In this document: piece after piece, positions 33,015-40,208 of the stretch
How positions within the stretch are numbered: position 1 is the stretch's first letter
Layout: every line of letters begins with the position of its first letter
Assembly (NCBI RefSeq): GCF_000695625.1
Contig: NZ_JMQI01000084.1
Span: forward strand, 1-58,366
Length of the DNA stretch: 58,366 nt
Direction of reading: 5' to 3'
Source of the DNA: Amycolatopsis rifamycinica
Lineage (GTDB): Bacteria > Actinomycetota > Actinomycetes > Mycobacteriales > Pseudonocardiaceae
The notes under the pieces: generated by a model
Database searches by the model: none
Seen by the model: the letters and a program-made list of their open reading frames with translations, nothing else
Told to the model about the DNA's origin: nothing
Program-made: the position numbers and the translations under genes

Positions 33015-34243
33015 CCGCGCGGCTGGCGTCCGCGACGACGGCGACCGCCTACCAGCGCGACTGGTTCGCCCGGATGCGCGAGGAAGTCGGCGGCGGGGTC
33101 CCGCTGGCGCTGGTGAACGCGGACGCGCCCCAGGAGATCTTCCGCGCGATGGGCATCCCGTACGTCGTCAACCAGTGGTGGGCGTCGATCGTCGCGGCGA
33201 AACGCCAGACCCAGCGGTACCTCGGCCTGCTGCGCGACCGCGGCTACCCGGACTACGTCGAGCAGTACAGCGCGACTTCCCTGGCGTCGGCGTTCGAAGA
33301 CGATCCCGGACAGGCGCCGTGGGGTGGCCTGCCGACGCCGTCGATCGTGCTCGGCGAGACGACCGGCGACGCGGCCCGGAAGATCTTCGACGTCTGGGGC
33401 GCCCGGCCCGGCGTCACCTATTACCCGTTGGAAAGCGCGGCGGAGAACGAAGTCCCGGAGCGGTGGTGGGAGCTGATGCCGCACCGCTGGGAGGAGGCGA
33501 TCGGCCGCGACCGGCTCGACCTGCTCACCGGCGAGCTGACCGGGCTCATCCGGTTCCTGGAGCAGACCACCGGCCGGGTGTTCTCCGAGACGCGGTTCCG
33601 CGAGGTCCTGGACCTGGTCAACGAGCAGCAGGAGTGGAACCGCCGCACCCGGGACCTGATCGCGGCCGCGCGGCCGTGCCCGATCGCCGTCACCGACGGC
33701 ATCCCGAGCGTCATGGTGCCCCAGTGGCACCGCGGCACCGAGTGGGCCCGCGACGCCGCGCGGGCCTTCCACGACGAGGTGCGCGACCGGATCGACGCGC
33801 GCGTCGCGGTGTGCCGGGACGAGCGGCTGCGGCTGATGTGGATCGGCCGCGGCCTGTGGTTCGACCTCGGCTTCTACCAGCGGTTCCAGGAGTCGCACGG
33901 CGCGGTGTTCGTCTGGTCGATGTACCTGGCCATCGCCGCCGACGGCTACCTGCGCTACGGAACCGACCCGCTGCGCACCCTGGCCGCCCGCTTCGCCGCG
34001 TTCGGCGACCAGCTCTACACCCCGCCGTGGTCGGCGGAGTGGTACGTCAAGGAAGCCCGCCACCACGGCGTCGACGGCGTCGTGCACCTCGTCTCCGACG
34101 ACGCGCGCGGCAGCTACTTCACCACCCGCGCCCTGCGTGCCGCCGGCATCCCGGTGCTGGAGCTGCACGCGGACAACGTCGACGCCCGCACGGGCGACGG
34201 GCTGACCGCCCGGATGACCGAGTGGCTCGACGAGCTGACCTGA
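33011..34243 (+). CDS. 2-hydroxyacyl-CoA dehydratase (HGD-D) family subunit, second subunit
   Basis: 410 residues, GTGA overlap with the preceding subunit. The HgdA/FldB-like subunit: L-V-N-A-D-A-P-Q-E-I-F-R-A-M-G-I-P-Y-V near residue 35, and the terminal domain R-A-A-G-I-P-V-L-E-L-H-A-D-N-V-D. Positions that carry cluster cysteines in the family are changed: the R-S-C-R type site before the last domain reads S-D-D-A-R (residues 362-366), and the upstream cysteine site reads G-E-T-T-G-D. Only two Cys remain in scattered places (R-P-C-P and A-V-C-R). It presumably pairs with the 32004 product. No activator ATPase (HgdC/FldI type) is present in the window. Confidence 0.8.
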   Translation: MTARLASATTATAYQRDWFARMREEVGGGVPLALVNADAPQEIFRAMGIPYVVNQWWASIVAAKRQTQRYLGLLRDRGYPDYVEQYSATSLASAFEDDPGQAPWGGLPTPSIVLGETTGDAARKIFDVWGARPGVTYYPLESAAENEVPERWWELMPHRWEEAIGRDRLDLLTGELTGLIRFLEQTTGRVFSETRFREVLDLVNEQQEWNRRTRDLIAAARPCPIAVTDGIPSVMVPQWHRGTEWARDAARAFHDEVRDRIDARVAVCRDERLRLMWIGRGLWFDLGFYQRFQESHGAVFVWSMYLAIAADGYLRYGTDPLRTLAARFAAFGDQLYTPPWSAEWYVKEARHHGVDGVVHLVSDDARGSYFTTRALRAAGIPVLELHADNVDARTGDGLTARMTEWLDELT

Positions 34244-34273
34244 TGGGACCCGACCGTCCGGAAAGGACCTTTT

Positions 34274-34612
34274 GTGCGGTCTCCACTTCGCCGGCGGGAC
34301 TCCCACTCGCGCTACCGCACGGTCGCGCCGGACGGGACGGTCACCGGGATCGACGCCGACTTTCCAGGCCGCGCCCGGGCAGGTGCTCGGCGTCAAGACG
34401 CGGACCATCGTCGTCGCGGGCAGCTGAACAAGCTGTCCTGGTTCCGCGCGGACACCAAGCGGAAGGCAACGCGGACCGTCGCCACCCTGCTGGCCACCCG
34501 CTCGGGCCGGGCGGACGCCGCCGGGATGACCGAGGCGGCGGCGATCGAGGTCACGCAGCGGCAGGGCGGCAACAAGTACGTCACCCAGACCGCGCGAACC
34601 AGCTCGTCGTAG
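34274..34612 (+). pseudogene. Decayed paralogue of the operon's substrate-binding protein
   Basis: A GTG frame whose translation matches two separated parts of the 27068 product. D-S-H-S-R-Y-R-T-V-A-P-D-G-T-V-T-G-I-D-A-D-F parallels its residues near 60-85. K-L-S-W-F-R ... S-G-R-A-D-A-A-G-M-T-E-A-A-A-I-E-V and K-Y-V-T-Q-T parallel the segment from about 180 to 240. One extra T near 34361 shifts the frame; read in the next frame the homology continues as F-Q-A-A-P-G-Q-V-L-G-V-K-T. About 85-95 codons are deleted internally and about 65 at the end, and there is no signal peptide. It is clearly non-functional. It keeps a normal ribosome site. Confidence 0.85.
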
Positions 34613-34639
34613 CAACCAACTGTCCAGAAAGGACTCTCG

Positions 34640-35566
34640 ATGGGAAACGCCTGGCTGAAGCCCGCGCTCGTGGCCGCCGCGACGGCGCTCGTCGCGCTCA
34701 CGGCGGCGGTCGTGCCCGGTTCCTCCGACGCGGAGGTCGCGGCCCCGCCCGCCCCGCCCGCGTCCACCGTGTTCCACCCGGTGGTCCGCGAAGCCGCGGC
34801 CGGGACGGGGGACTACGCCGCCGAGTACACCGTCTACCGGCCCGCCGACCTCGACCGGGTGCGGGGCCGCCTGCCCGTGGTGGTCTTCGGCAACGGTGCG
34901 TGCCGGCACACCAGCAACGACGAGCTGCTGACCCTCGAAACGCTGCTCGCCGCGCACGGGTTCGTCGTGGTGGCGGTCGGCGGGTTCGACGAGCCCGCGC
35001 TGACCGAAAACGGCAGCCCGCAACCGCGGGTGATCACGGACGCGATCACCTGGGCCGAACGGGAGAACGGCCGCCGGGGGAGCGAGCTGCGGGACCGGCT
35101 CGACACCCGGCGCGTCGGCGTCACCGGCCACTCGTGCGGCGGCATCGAAGCACTCGTGGCGGGCGCGGACCCGCGGGTGAAGTCGGTGCTGTCGCTGGAC
35201 AGCGGGTTCTTCGCCGACGGCACCCTCGGCTACGGGCGCGAGAACCTGGCGAAGCTGCACACGCCGGTCCTGTTCGTCGACGGCGGCCCGAGCGACGTCG
35301 CCTACGCCAACAGCGGCGCCAACTACGACCTCGTCACCGTCCCCGCCGTCCGGGCGACCAACCCGGCCGCGGGACACACCGGGTTCGTCTACGGCCAGCG
35401 CGACGGCAACCCCGACCCGAGCGTCCGCGAGGAAGCCGTCCGGGTGCTCGTCTCCTGGTTCGACTTCACCCTCAACGGCAACCGCGCGGCGCGTGCCTTC
35501 TTCCTCGGCGCCGGCTGCGGGTTGTGCGCCACGCCGGGCTGGACCGTCACCGGCAAGAACTTCTGA
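34640..35566 (+). CDS. Secreted alpha/beta hydrolase
   Basis: 308 residues, ATG behind AAAGGA, Sec-type signal peptide ending near V-P-G-S-S-D-A. Alpha/beta hydrolase core: V-V-V-F-G-N-G-A-C for the oxyanion region, nucleophile elbow G-H-S-C-G near residue 169, acid in L-F-V-D-G-G, and a C-terminal G-H-T-G-F. Two Cys pairs suggest disulfides. It resembles bacterial chlorophyllase/PET-hydrolase-type lipases only in general layout, so the substrate is open. Follows the binding-protein pseudogene and precedes another secreted hydrolase by 12 bp. Confidence 0.82.
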   Translation: MGNAWLKPALVAAATALVALTAAVVPGSSDAEVAAPPAPPASTVFHPVVREAAAGTGDYAAEYTVYRPADLDRVRGRLPVVVFGNGACRHTSNDELLTLETLLAAHGFVVVAVGGFDEPALTENGSPQPRVITDAITWAERENGRRGSELRDRLDTRRVGVTGHSCGGIEALVAGADPRVKSVLSLDSGFFADGTLGYGRENLAKLHTPVLFVDGGPSDVAYANSGANYDLVTVPAVRATNPAAGHTGFVYGQRDGNPDPSVREEAVRVLVSWFDFTLNGNRAARAFFLGAGCGLCATPGWTVTGKNF

Positions 35567-35578
35567 CAGGAGCAGATC

Positions 35579-36955
35579 ATGCGGAGAATCGCCTCTCTGG
35601 TCGCGGCCGCGGTGCTCGTCGCCGGGCTGCCCGCCACCGCCCACGCGGCGGAGCCCGGGCAGCCGTGTCCGGACCCGGTCGCGGCCGCCCGGTGCACCGG
35701 CGGGCAGCTGGCCGACGGCACGCCGTACACCTTCGCCAAACCGTCCCGGTGGAACGGGACCGTGCTCGTGGACCTCGACTTCGCCGCGGGCGGACTGGCG
35801 AGCGCGCTCACCGCGTCCCTGCTGGAGCGGGGCTACGCGGTGGGCGGCACCACGCGCGCGATCAGCAGCTGGAACATCGCGCGGGCGATCGACAACCAGG
35901 CCGAGGCGCTCGGCCGGTTCGAAGCCGCGTTCGGGCGGGCGCGGTACGCGATCGCCGAAGGCCGGTCGATGGGCGGGATGGTCGCCGCCGGCGTGGCGCA
36001 GGTGCACCCCGGCCGGTTCGCCGCGGCGATCCCGATGTGCGGCGGCCTCGGCGGCGCGGTGGGGCAGTGGAACCAGAAGCTCGACACCGTCTTCACGCTC
36101 AAGACGCTGCTGTTCCACGACACCGCTCTGCCGGTCACCGGTATCCCGGCCGACGTCCCGGCGGCCCAGCAGCAGTGGCTCTCGGCAGCGGCGTCGGCTC
36201 AGCCGACGCCGGCGGGCCGGGCCCGCATCGCCCTCGCGGCGGCGATCGGGCAGCTGCCGTCCTGGGGCCTGGCCCCGGACGGCTCGGCGACCCCGGTCCC
36301 GGACGAGCGTGACGTCGACGCCGTCGAACAGGGCATGTACCTCGCCCTCGCGGGCGGCCCGCTGCCGTACCTCGGTCAGGCGATGAGCAGCCGGCGGACG
36401 ATCGAGCAGCTGGCCGGCGGCAACCCGTCGTGGAACACCGGCGTCGACTACGCGCGCCAGCTCGCTTCGGCGGCGCCGAGCCAGCGGAACGCGGTGCGCG
36501 AGCTGTACGAGCGTGCGGGCCTCGACCTGCGCGCCGACCTCGGCCGGCTCGCCGCCGCGCCGCGCGTCTCCGCCGATCCCGCCGCTGTCCGCTACCTGGA
36601 GCGCGGCATCGTGTTCACCGGCGACCTGCGCATCCCGGTGCTCACGGTCAACGGCACCGGAGACCAGATCTCCACGGTGGCCCAGCAGCAGTCCTACGGC
36701 TCGCTGGCCCGTCGCGCGGGCAACGGGGCCCTGCTCCGGCAGACGTACGTGCAGACCGCGGGCCACTGCACGTACACGACCGGCGAACAGCAGGCGGCCG
36801 TCGACCGCATGCTGACGCGGCTGCGGACCGGGCACTGGCCGGACACCTCGCCCCGGACGATGAACGCGCTCGCGGCCGCCGCCGACGGCGGGCAAGGACG
36901 CTACCTGAGCTACGTGCCGCCGCACTTCAACCGGCCGTACCCGGCCGGGGCGTGA
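35579..36955 (+). CDS. Secreted alpha/beta hydrolase-like esterase
   Basis: 458 residues, ATG behind AGGAG, signal peptide ending A-H-A-A near residue 23. A larger alpha/beta hydrolase: nucleophile elbow E-G-R-S-M-G-G-M near residue 122, late Asp in N-G-T-G-D-Q-I-S, His in T-A-G-H-C-T-Y. An insert of about 200 residues between core strands probably forms a lid. Likely an extracellular esterase or peptidase that frees the compound imported by the upstream ABC transporter; this role is inferred only from the gene order. Confidence 0.8.
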   Translation: MRRIASLVAAAVLVAGLPATAHAAEPGQPCPDPVAAARCTGGQLADGTPYTFAKPSRWNGTVLVDLDFAAGGLASALTASLLERGYAVGGTTRAISSWNIARAIDNQAEALGRFEAAFGRARYAIAEGRSMGGMVAAGVAQVHPGRFAAAIPMCGGLGGAVGQWNQKLDTVFTLKTLLFHDTALPVTGIPADVPAAQQQWLSAAASAQPTPAGRARIALAAAIGQLPSWGLAPDGSATPVPDERDVDAVEQGMYLALAGGPLPYLGQAMSSRRTIEQLAGGNPSWNTGVDYARQLASAAPSQRNAVRELYERAGLDLRADLGRLAAAPRVSADPAAVRYLERGIVFTGDLRIPVLTVNGTGDQISTVAQQQSYGSLARRAGNGALLRQTYVQTAGHCTYTTGEQQAAVDRMLTRLRTGHWPDTSPRTMNALAAAADGGQGRYLSYVPPHFNRPYPAGA

Positions 36956-37061
36956 GGTTCCACCCGGCTCGCCGAAGTCGATGACCGCGCCGAGGCGGCC
37001 CGCTTTCGTGAGCGGGTCGCCGGCGTGAAATCGCCGTGGCACCGGACCGGCGGGCGCCGGC

Positions 37062-38093
37062 TCACGCCGGGCGGGTCGGCACGCCCCGGAGCCGGAACGC
37101 CGTCCCGTGGGGTTCCTGGCCGGCCAGCAGGCGGACCGAGCGCACCCCCAGGTCCTGGACGATGTTCGCCGCGATGGAGGAGAGCAGCTGGTCCTCCGCC
37201 GGGTGCGCAGCCCGCTTGAGGTACACCACGATGCCGCACCCCTCGGCGGTGATCGCCGTCAGCGCCGTGTCCAGGCGCCGGTGGCACGCACACCGCAGCC
37301 GGCCGGAGACGTCCGCCGTGCGGCACTCGTGGTGGACGTACACCGGGACGTCGTCGGCTCCGGCGGGGGTGCCGGTGACCAGGGCCAGGTGTTCCGCCCC
37401 GTCGAACGCGCCGGCGTACTCGATCGCGTGGGGTGACGACCAGGTCGTCGTGCGCCGGGTGACCAGTGCGTCGCGGCTCAGCCGGTGGGCGAGCACGTCG
37501 CCGATCGACACCGTCGCGAGGCTGTGGGCCTCGGCGAACGCGGCCAGCTCCGCCGGGCCGGCCAGGTCGGTGGGCCGTCCGAGACCGACCAGCGCCGCGA
37601 AGACCGCGGCCGGGCGCCGGCCGGCCGCCTCGGTGAGGTCGGCCGCCGCCTCCGCCGCGCCGCGGTGCCGGAGCACGCCGCCGGCCGTGCGGCGGACCGG
37701 GATCACGTGGCCGGGCCGGTGGAAATCGCTTTCCGACGCCGCCGGGTCCGCGAGCAGCGCCACCGTGCGGGCGCGGTCGTGCGCCGAGATGCCCGTGGTG
37801 ATGCCGGTGGCCGCGTCCACCGTGACGCACGCCGCGAACTCCGCCGGCGGGTGGCCGGCCGCGGACATCGGCGGCAGGCGCAGGCGGTCGCACTCCGCGG
37901 CGGGCAGCGCCACGCACAGCAGCCCGGACGAGTGGCGGACCAGGAACGCGATCCCGGCGGTGGTGGTCGTTTCGGCGGCGGCCACGAGGAAACCGGCCCG
38001 CGCCTGCTCGTCGACGAGCACGACGGGATCGCCGTCCGCCAGCGCGGTGAGCGCCCGGTTCGCCACCGGGGCGGGCGTGAGCCGCAGGCTCAT
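37062..38093 (-). CDS. RibBA paralogue with both active sites degenerate
   Basis: 343 residues, well short of the 400-430 usual for RibBA. Residues about 10-200 follow the DHBP synthase fold (A-F-L-V-R-H-S-S-G-L-L-C-V-A-L, H-R-P-G-H-V-I-P), but the D-R-E-N-E-G-D metal/catalytic motif is reduced to E-Q-A-R-A-G. Residues about 215-343 follow GTP cyclohydrolase II and retain the zinc cysteines (H-E-C-R-T-A-D-V-S-G-R-L-R-C-A-C), but the G-R-G-I-G-L segment and the guanine-binding part are deleted. It is therefore unlikely to make riboflavin precursors. It overlaps the flavin reductase gene by ATGA, so a role in a flavin-linked tailoring system is plausible. Confidence 0.82.
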   Translation of the reverse strand: MSLRLTPAPVANRALTALADGDPVVLVDEQARAGFLVAAAETTTTAGIAFLVRHSSGLLCVALPAAECDRLRLPPMSAAGHPPAEFAACVTVDAATGITTGISAHDRARTVALLADPAASESDFHRPGHVIPVRRTAGGVLRHRGAAEAAADLTEAAGRRPAAVFAALVGLGRPTDLAGPAELAAFAEAHSLATVSIGDVLAHRLSRDALVTRRTTTWSSPHAIEYAGAFDGAEHLALVTGTPAGADDVPVYVHHECRTADVSGRLRCACHRRLDTALTAITAEGCGIVVYLKRAAHPAEDQLLSSIAANIVQDLGVRSVRLLAGQEPHGTAFRLRGVPTRPA

Positions 38094-38608
38094 GACGCCC
38101 CCACGGCGAGCTCGTCGATCTCCAGCCGGCGGAACCGGCTGCCGTGGAAGACCAGGGGCGGGACGTCGGGGTCGGCGTGCAGCCCGTGGACCTGGAGGAG
38201 CACCACGGTGTGATCACCGGCCGGCACCTCCGCCCGGATCGAACAGTCGAACCAGGCGGAGGCCCCCGAAACGAAGACCGCGCCGTCTTCGGTCGGCTGC
38301 CAGTCCACCCCGGCGAACCGGTCGCCGTCCTTCCCGGCCAGCCGGCGGCCCGCCGCGGTCTGGTGCTCGGCCAGGACACTGAGGCCCAGCCGTGGGGACG
38401 CGCGCAGCCGTGACCAGGTCGCCGAGGCGTTCCGCACGCACACCGACAGCAACGCCGGATCCAGGGACACCGAGGTGAACGAGCTGACGGCCATCCCGGC
38501 CGGTTCGCCGCCGGACAACGCGCACAGCGCCGTCACGCCACTGGGAAAGCACGCGAAGGCCTGACGAAGAACGGTCGCCGGGTCGTCGATGGATTGGACG
38601 ATGAGCAC
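38090..38608 (-). CDS. Flavin reductase (FMN-binding split-barrel) domain protein
   Basis: 172 residues from a GTG at 38608 with GGGAGG six bases upstream; an ATG further upstream would add an unlikely leader. Split-barrel signature F-P-S-G-V-T-A-L-C-A-L near residue 22 and A-V-S-S-F-T-S-V-S-L-D-P-A-L-L. These enzymes pass reduced FMN/FAD to two-component monooxygenases. Candidate partner in the window: the luciferase-like domain in the NRPS at 56760-57790. Coupled by overlap to the degenerate RibBA gene downstream. Confidence 0.87.
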   Translation of the reverse strand: MLIVQSIDDPATVLRQAFACFPSGVTALCALSGGEPAGMAVSSFTSVSLDPALLSVCVRNASATWSRLRASPRLGLSVLAEHQTAAGRRLAGKDGDRFAGVDWQPTEDGAVFVSGASAWFDCSIRAEVPAGDHTVVLLQVHGLHADPDVPPLVFHGSRFRRLEIDELAVGAS

Positions 38609-38676
38609 GGTAGCCTCCCCAGGGCCGGCCGATTTTCCCGATGCCACACAACACTCCCGGCGGCACCTGCGCCGGG

Positions 38677-39348
38677 TCAGCCGTCGATCGCCGTTTCGAT
38701 GGGGGTGTTGCCGCCCACCACCACGTAGATCCGCCCGGCGGTGCCGGGCCGGTCGAGGAGCGCCACCAGCACGGCGGCCACGTCCTGCCTGGCCACCTGG
38801 TCGAAGCGGGCGCGCTTCGGCCCGATCCGCTCCCCGGCGGTCAGTTCGACGGTGCCGTCGCCGTCGCCGTCGGTGAGGACGCCGGGCCGCAGGATCGTCC
38901 AGTCGAGCTTGTCGCGGTCGAAGATGTGCTGTTCGGCGGCGCGCTTGGCCTGCAGGTAGACCCCGTAGCCGGCGCCGATGCCGCGGTCGTCGGCGCAGCC
39001 GACGTTGATGGAGCTGACGTGCACGAACCGCCGCACCCCGGCCTGTTCCGCCGCGTCCATGACCAGCACGACCGCGGCCCGGTCCATCCTGTCCCGGCGT
39101 TCGGCGGTGGCGGCGTTGCCCGAGCCCGCCGAAAAGACGGCCGCGTCCGCGCCGACGAGAACGGCGGCCACTTCGTCCACCGTGGCCCGCTCGAGGTCGA
39201 GCACGACGGCCTCCCCGCCCGCGCGCCGGACGTCGTCGACGTGGCGGGGGTTGCGCACGATACCCACGACGGAGTCACCGCGTCCGGCGAGCAGCCGCGT
39301 CAACCGCAAGGCGATCTTTCCGTGTCCGCCGGCGATGACAATCTTCAT
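38677..39348 (-). CDS. NAD(P)-binding SDR/NmrA-like protein
   Basis: 223 residues, ATG behind GGGAG. Atypical SDR with the cofactor loop V-I-A-G-G-H-G-K-I-A, R-N-P-R-H binding the adenosine phosphate, and H-V-S-S-I-N. The Tyr-x3-Lys pair appears as Y-L-Q-A-K. It resembles YwnB/YhfK-type oxidoreductases, whose substrates are often unknown. First gene of a probable three-gene minus-strand unit with the flavin reductase (68 bp gap) and RibBA paralogue. Confidence 0.85.
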   Translation of the reverse strand: MKIVIAGGHGKIALRLTRLLAGRGDSVVGIVRNPRHVDDVRRAGGEAVVLDLERATVDEVAAVLVGADAAVFSAGSGNAATAERRDRMDRAAVVLVMDAAEQAGVRRFVHVSSINVGCADDRGIGAGYGVYLQAKRAAEQHIFDRDKLDWTILRPGVLTDGDGDGTVELTAGERIGPKRARFDQVARQDVAAVLVALLDRPGTAGRIYVVVGGNTPIETAIDG

Positions 39349-39595
39349 TCGATATTCTCCCGATATCGTCGATCTTGAGACAAAAAACATTTGCCGAGCC
39401 CAGCACGGAATGCCGGCGCGAGGGAAATCATCGGTAACCCCACGCCGGATCCGGTGCTGTGCACCGTTGTTGGGCACGCCGCCCGTCGTGGCGGCTCGGC
39501 CGGTCAATCGGACGGACGTGCGCTGTGGAAACGGCCGGATGCGTCTTCGGCCGGTGGTGCGGCGAAATCAGTCAACCATCATCCGCGCTTATCGG
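39349..39595. other. Intergenic region with CGATAT repeats
   Basis: 247 bp without a gene. Near the NAD(P)-binding gene start, CGATAT (39350-39355) and the palindrome CGATATCG (39361-39368) resemble the TATCGATA element at 40173-40180, so one regulator, perhaps the winged-helix protein encoded at 39596, might bind both. No convincing promoter hexamers were found. Confidence 0.3.
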
Positions 39596-40135
39596 TCAAT
39601 CGGAACCGCTGCCGTTCTCCCGGTGCTCGGGTTCGGCCCGCGCGCCGAGCGACCACAGGTAGCTCAGCGGCTCGCCGTCGGGTTCGTCGGTGTACTCCGC
39701 GATCAGGTCCTGGATCCGCCGGTGGAGTGATTCCACGGATTCGGGCCGCAGCCGCAGCACGCCCCGCTTGGCGCCGCGGCCGGAATCCTTGCCCGCGGCG
39801 ATCAATTCGGCGCGGTGGGCGCCGAGCACCGCCAGGTCGACCTGCTGGGCCAGGCCGGAGTCGTCGGGCATGATCGTCAGGCCCCAGGTGCGGGCGGTCG
39901 CGCGGTAGGGCCGTTGCAGGGCACCGTGTTCCCCGGTGCACACCGGCTCGGCGACCAGGAAGTTCGTCTTCACCAGGGCGCGGACGTGGCGCAGCGTGGT
40001 CGCGGGAGAGAGGTCGAGCTCGACCGACAGTTCCTTGTTGGTCAGCGCGCGGTCCAGGCACAGCCGCAGGATGCGCCAGCGGACCGGGTGTCCGAGCGCC
40101 TTGAGTTCTTCGACAGTCGCTTCCACGTACGGCAC
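39596..40135 (-). CDS. ArsR-like winged-helix transcriptional regulator
   Basis: Up to 179 residues. N-terminal winged helix L-K-A-L-G-H-P-V-R-W-R-I-L-R-L-C and S-P-A-T-T-L-R-H-V-R-A-L-V, then an effector part of unknown ligand. The GTG at 40135 has only a weak AAGG site; TACAGT at 40134-40139 is a good -10 box placed seven bases before the next in-frame GTG at 40126, so a leaderless start there is at least as likely. It lacks the metal-binding Cys motif of classical ArsR proteins. It diverges from the peptidase operon and is the likely local regulator. Confidence 0.83.
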   Translation of the reverse strand: MPYVEATVEELKALGHPVRWRILRLCLDRALTNKELSVELDLSPATTLRHVRALVKTNFLVAEPVCTGEHGALQRPYRATARTWGLTIMPDDSGLAQQVDLAVLGAHRAELIAAGKDSGRGAKRGVLRLRPESVESLHRRIQDLIAEYTDEPDGEPLSYLWSLGARAEPEHRENGSGSD

Positions 40136-40180
40136 TGTACCTTGCCAAGCCCTGCCCGGTTTGATTGACTACTATCGATA
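40134..40180. promoter_or_regulatory. Divergent control region of regulator and peptidase operon
   Basis: Holds the minus-strand -10 TACAGT (40134-40139), a plus-strand TTGACT (40165-40170) as possible -35 for the peptidase genes, and the 8-bp palindrome TATCGATA (40173-40180). A matching plus-strand -10 is not clear. Confidence 0.35.
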
Positions 40181-40208
40181 TCATTCTGTGCAATCGGTTG
40201 GAGGTCTC

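Noticed and set aside
32954..37042. A 1362-codon open frame on the minus strand
   Set aside because: It runs antisense to several well-supported genes, has Arg/Gly/Pro-rich low-information sequence and no domain; it is a product of high GC content.
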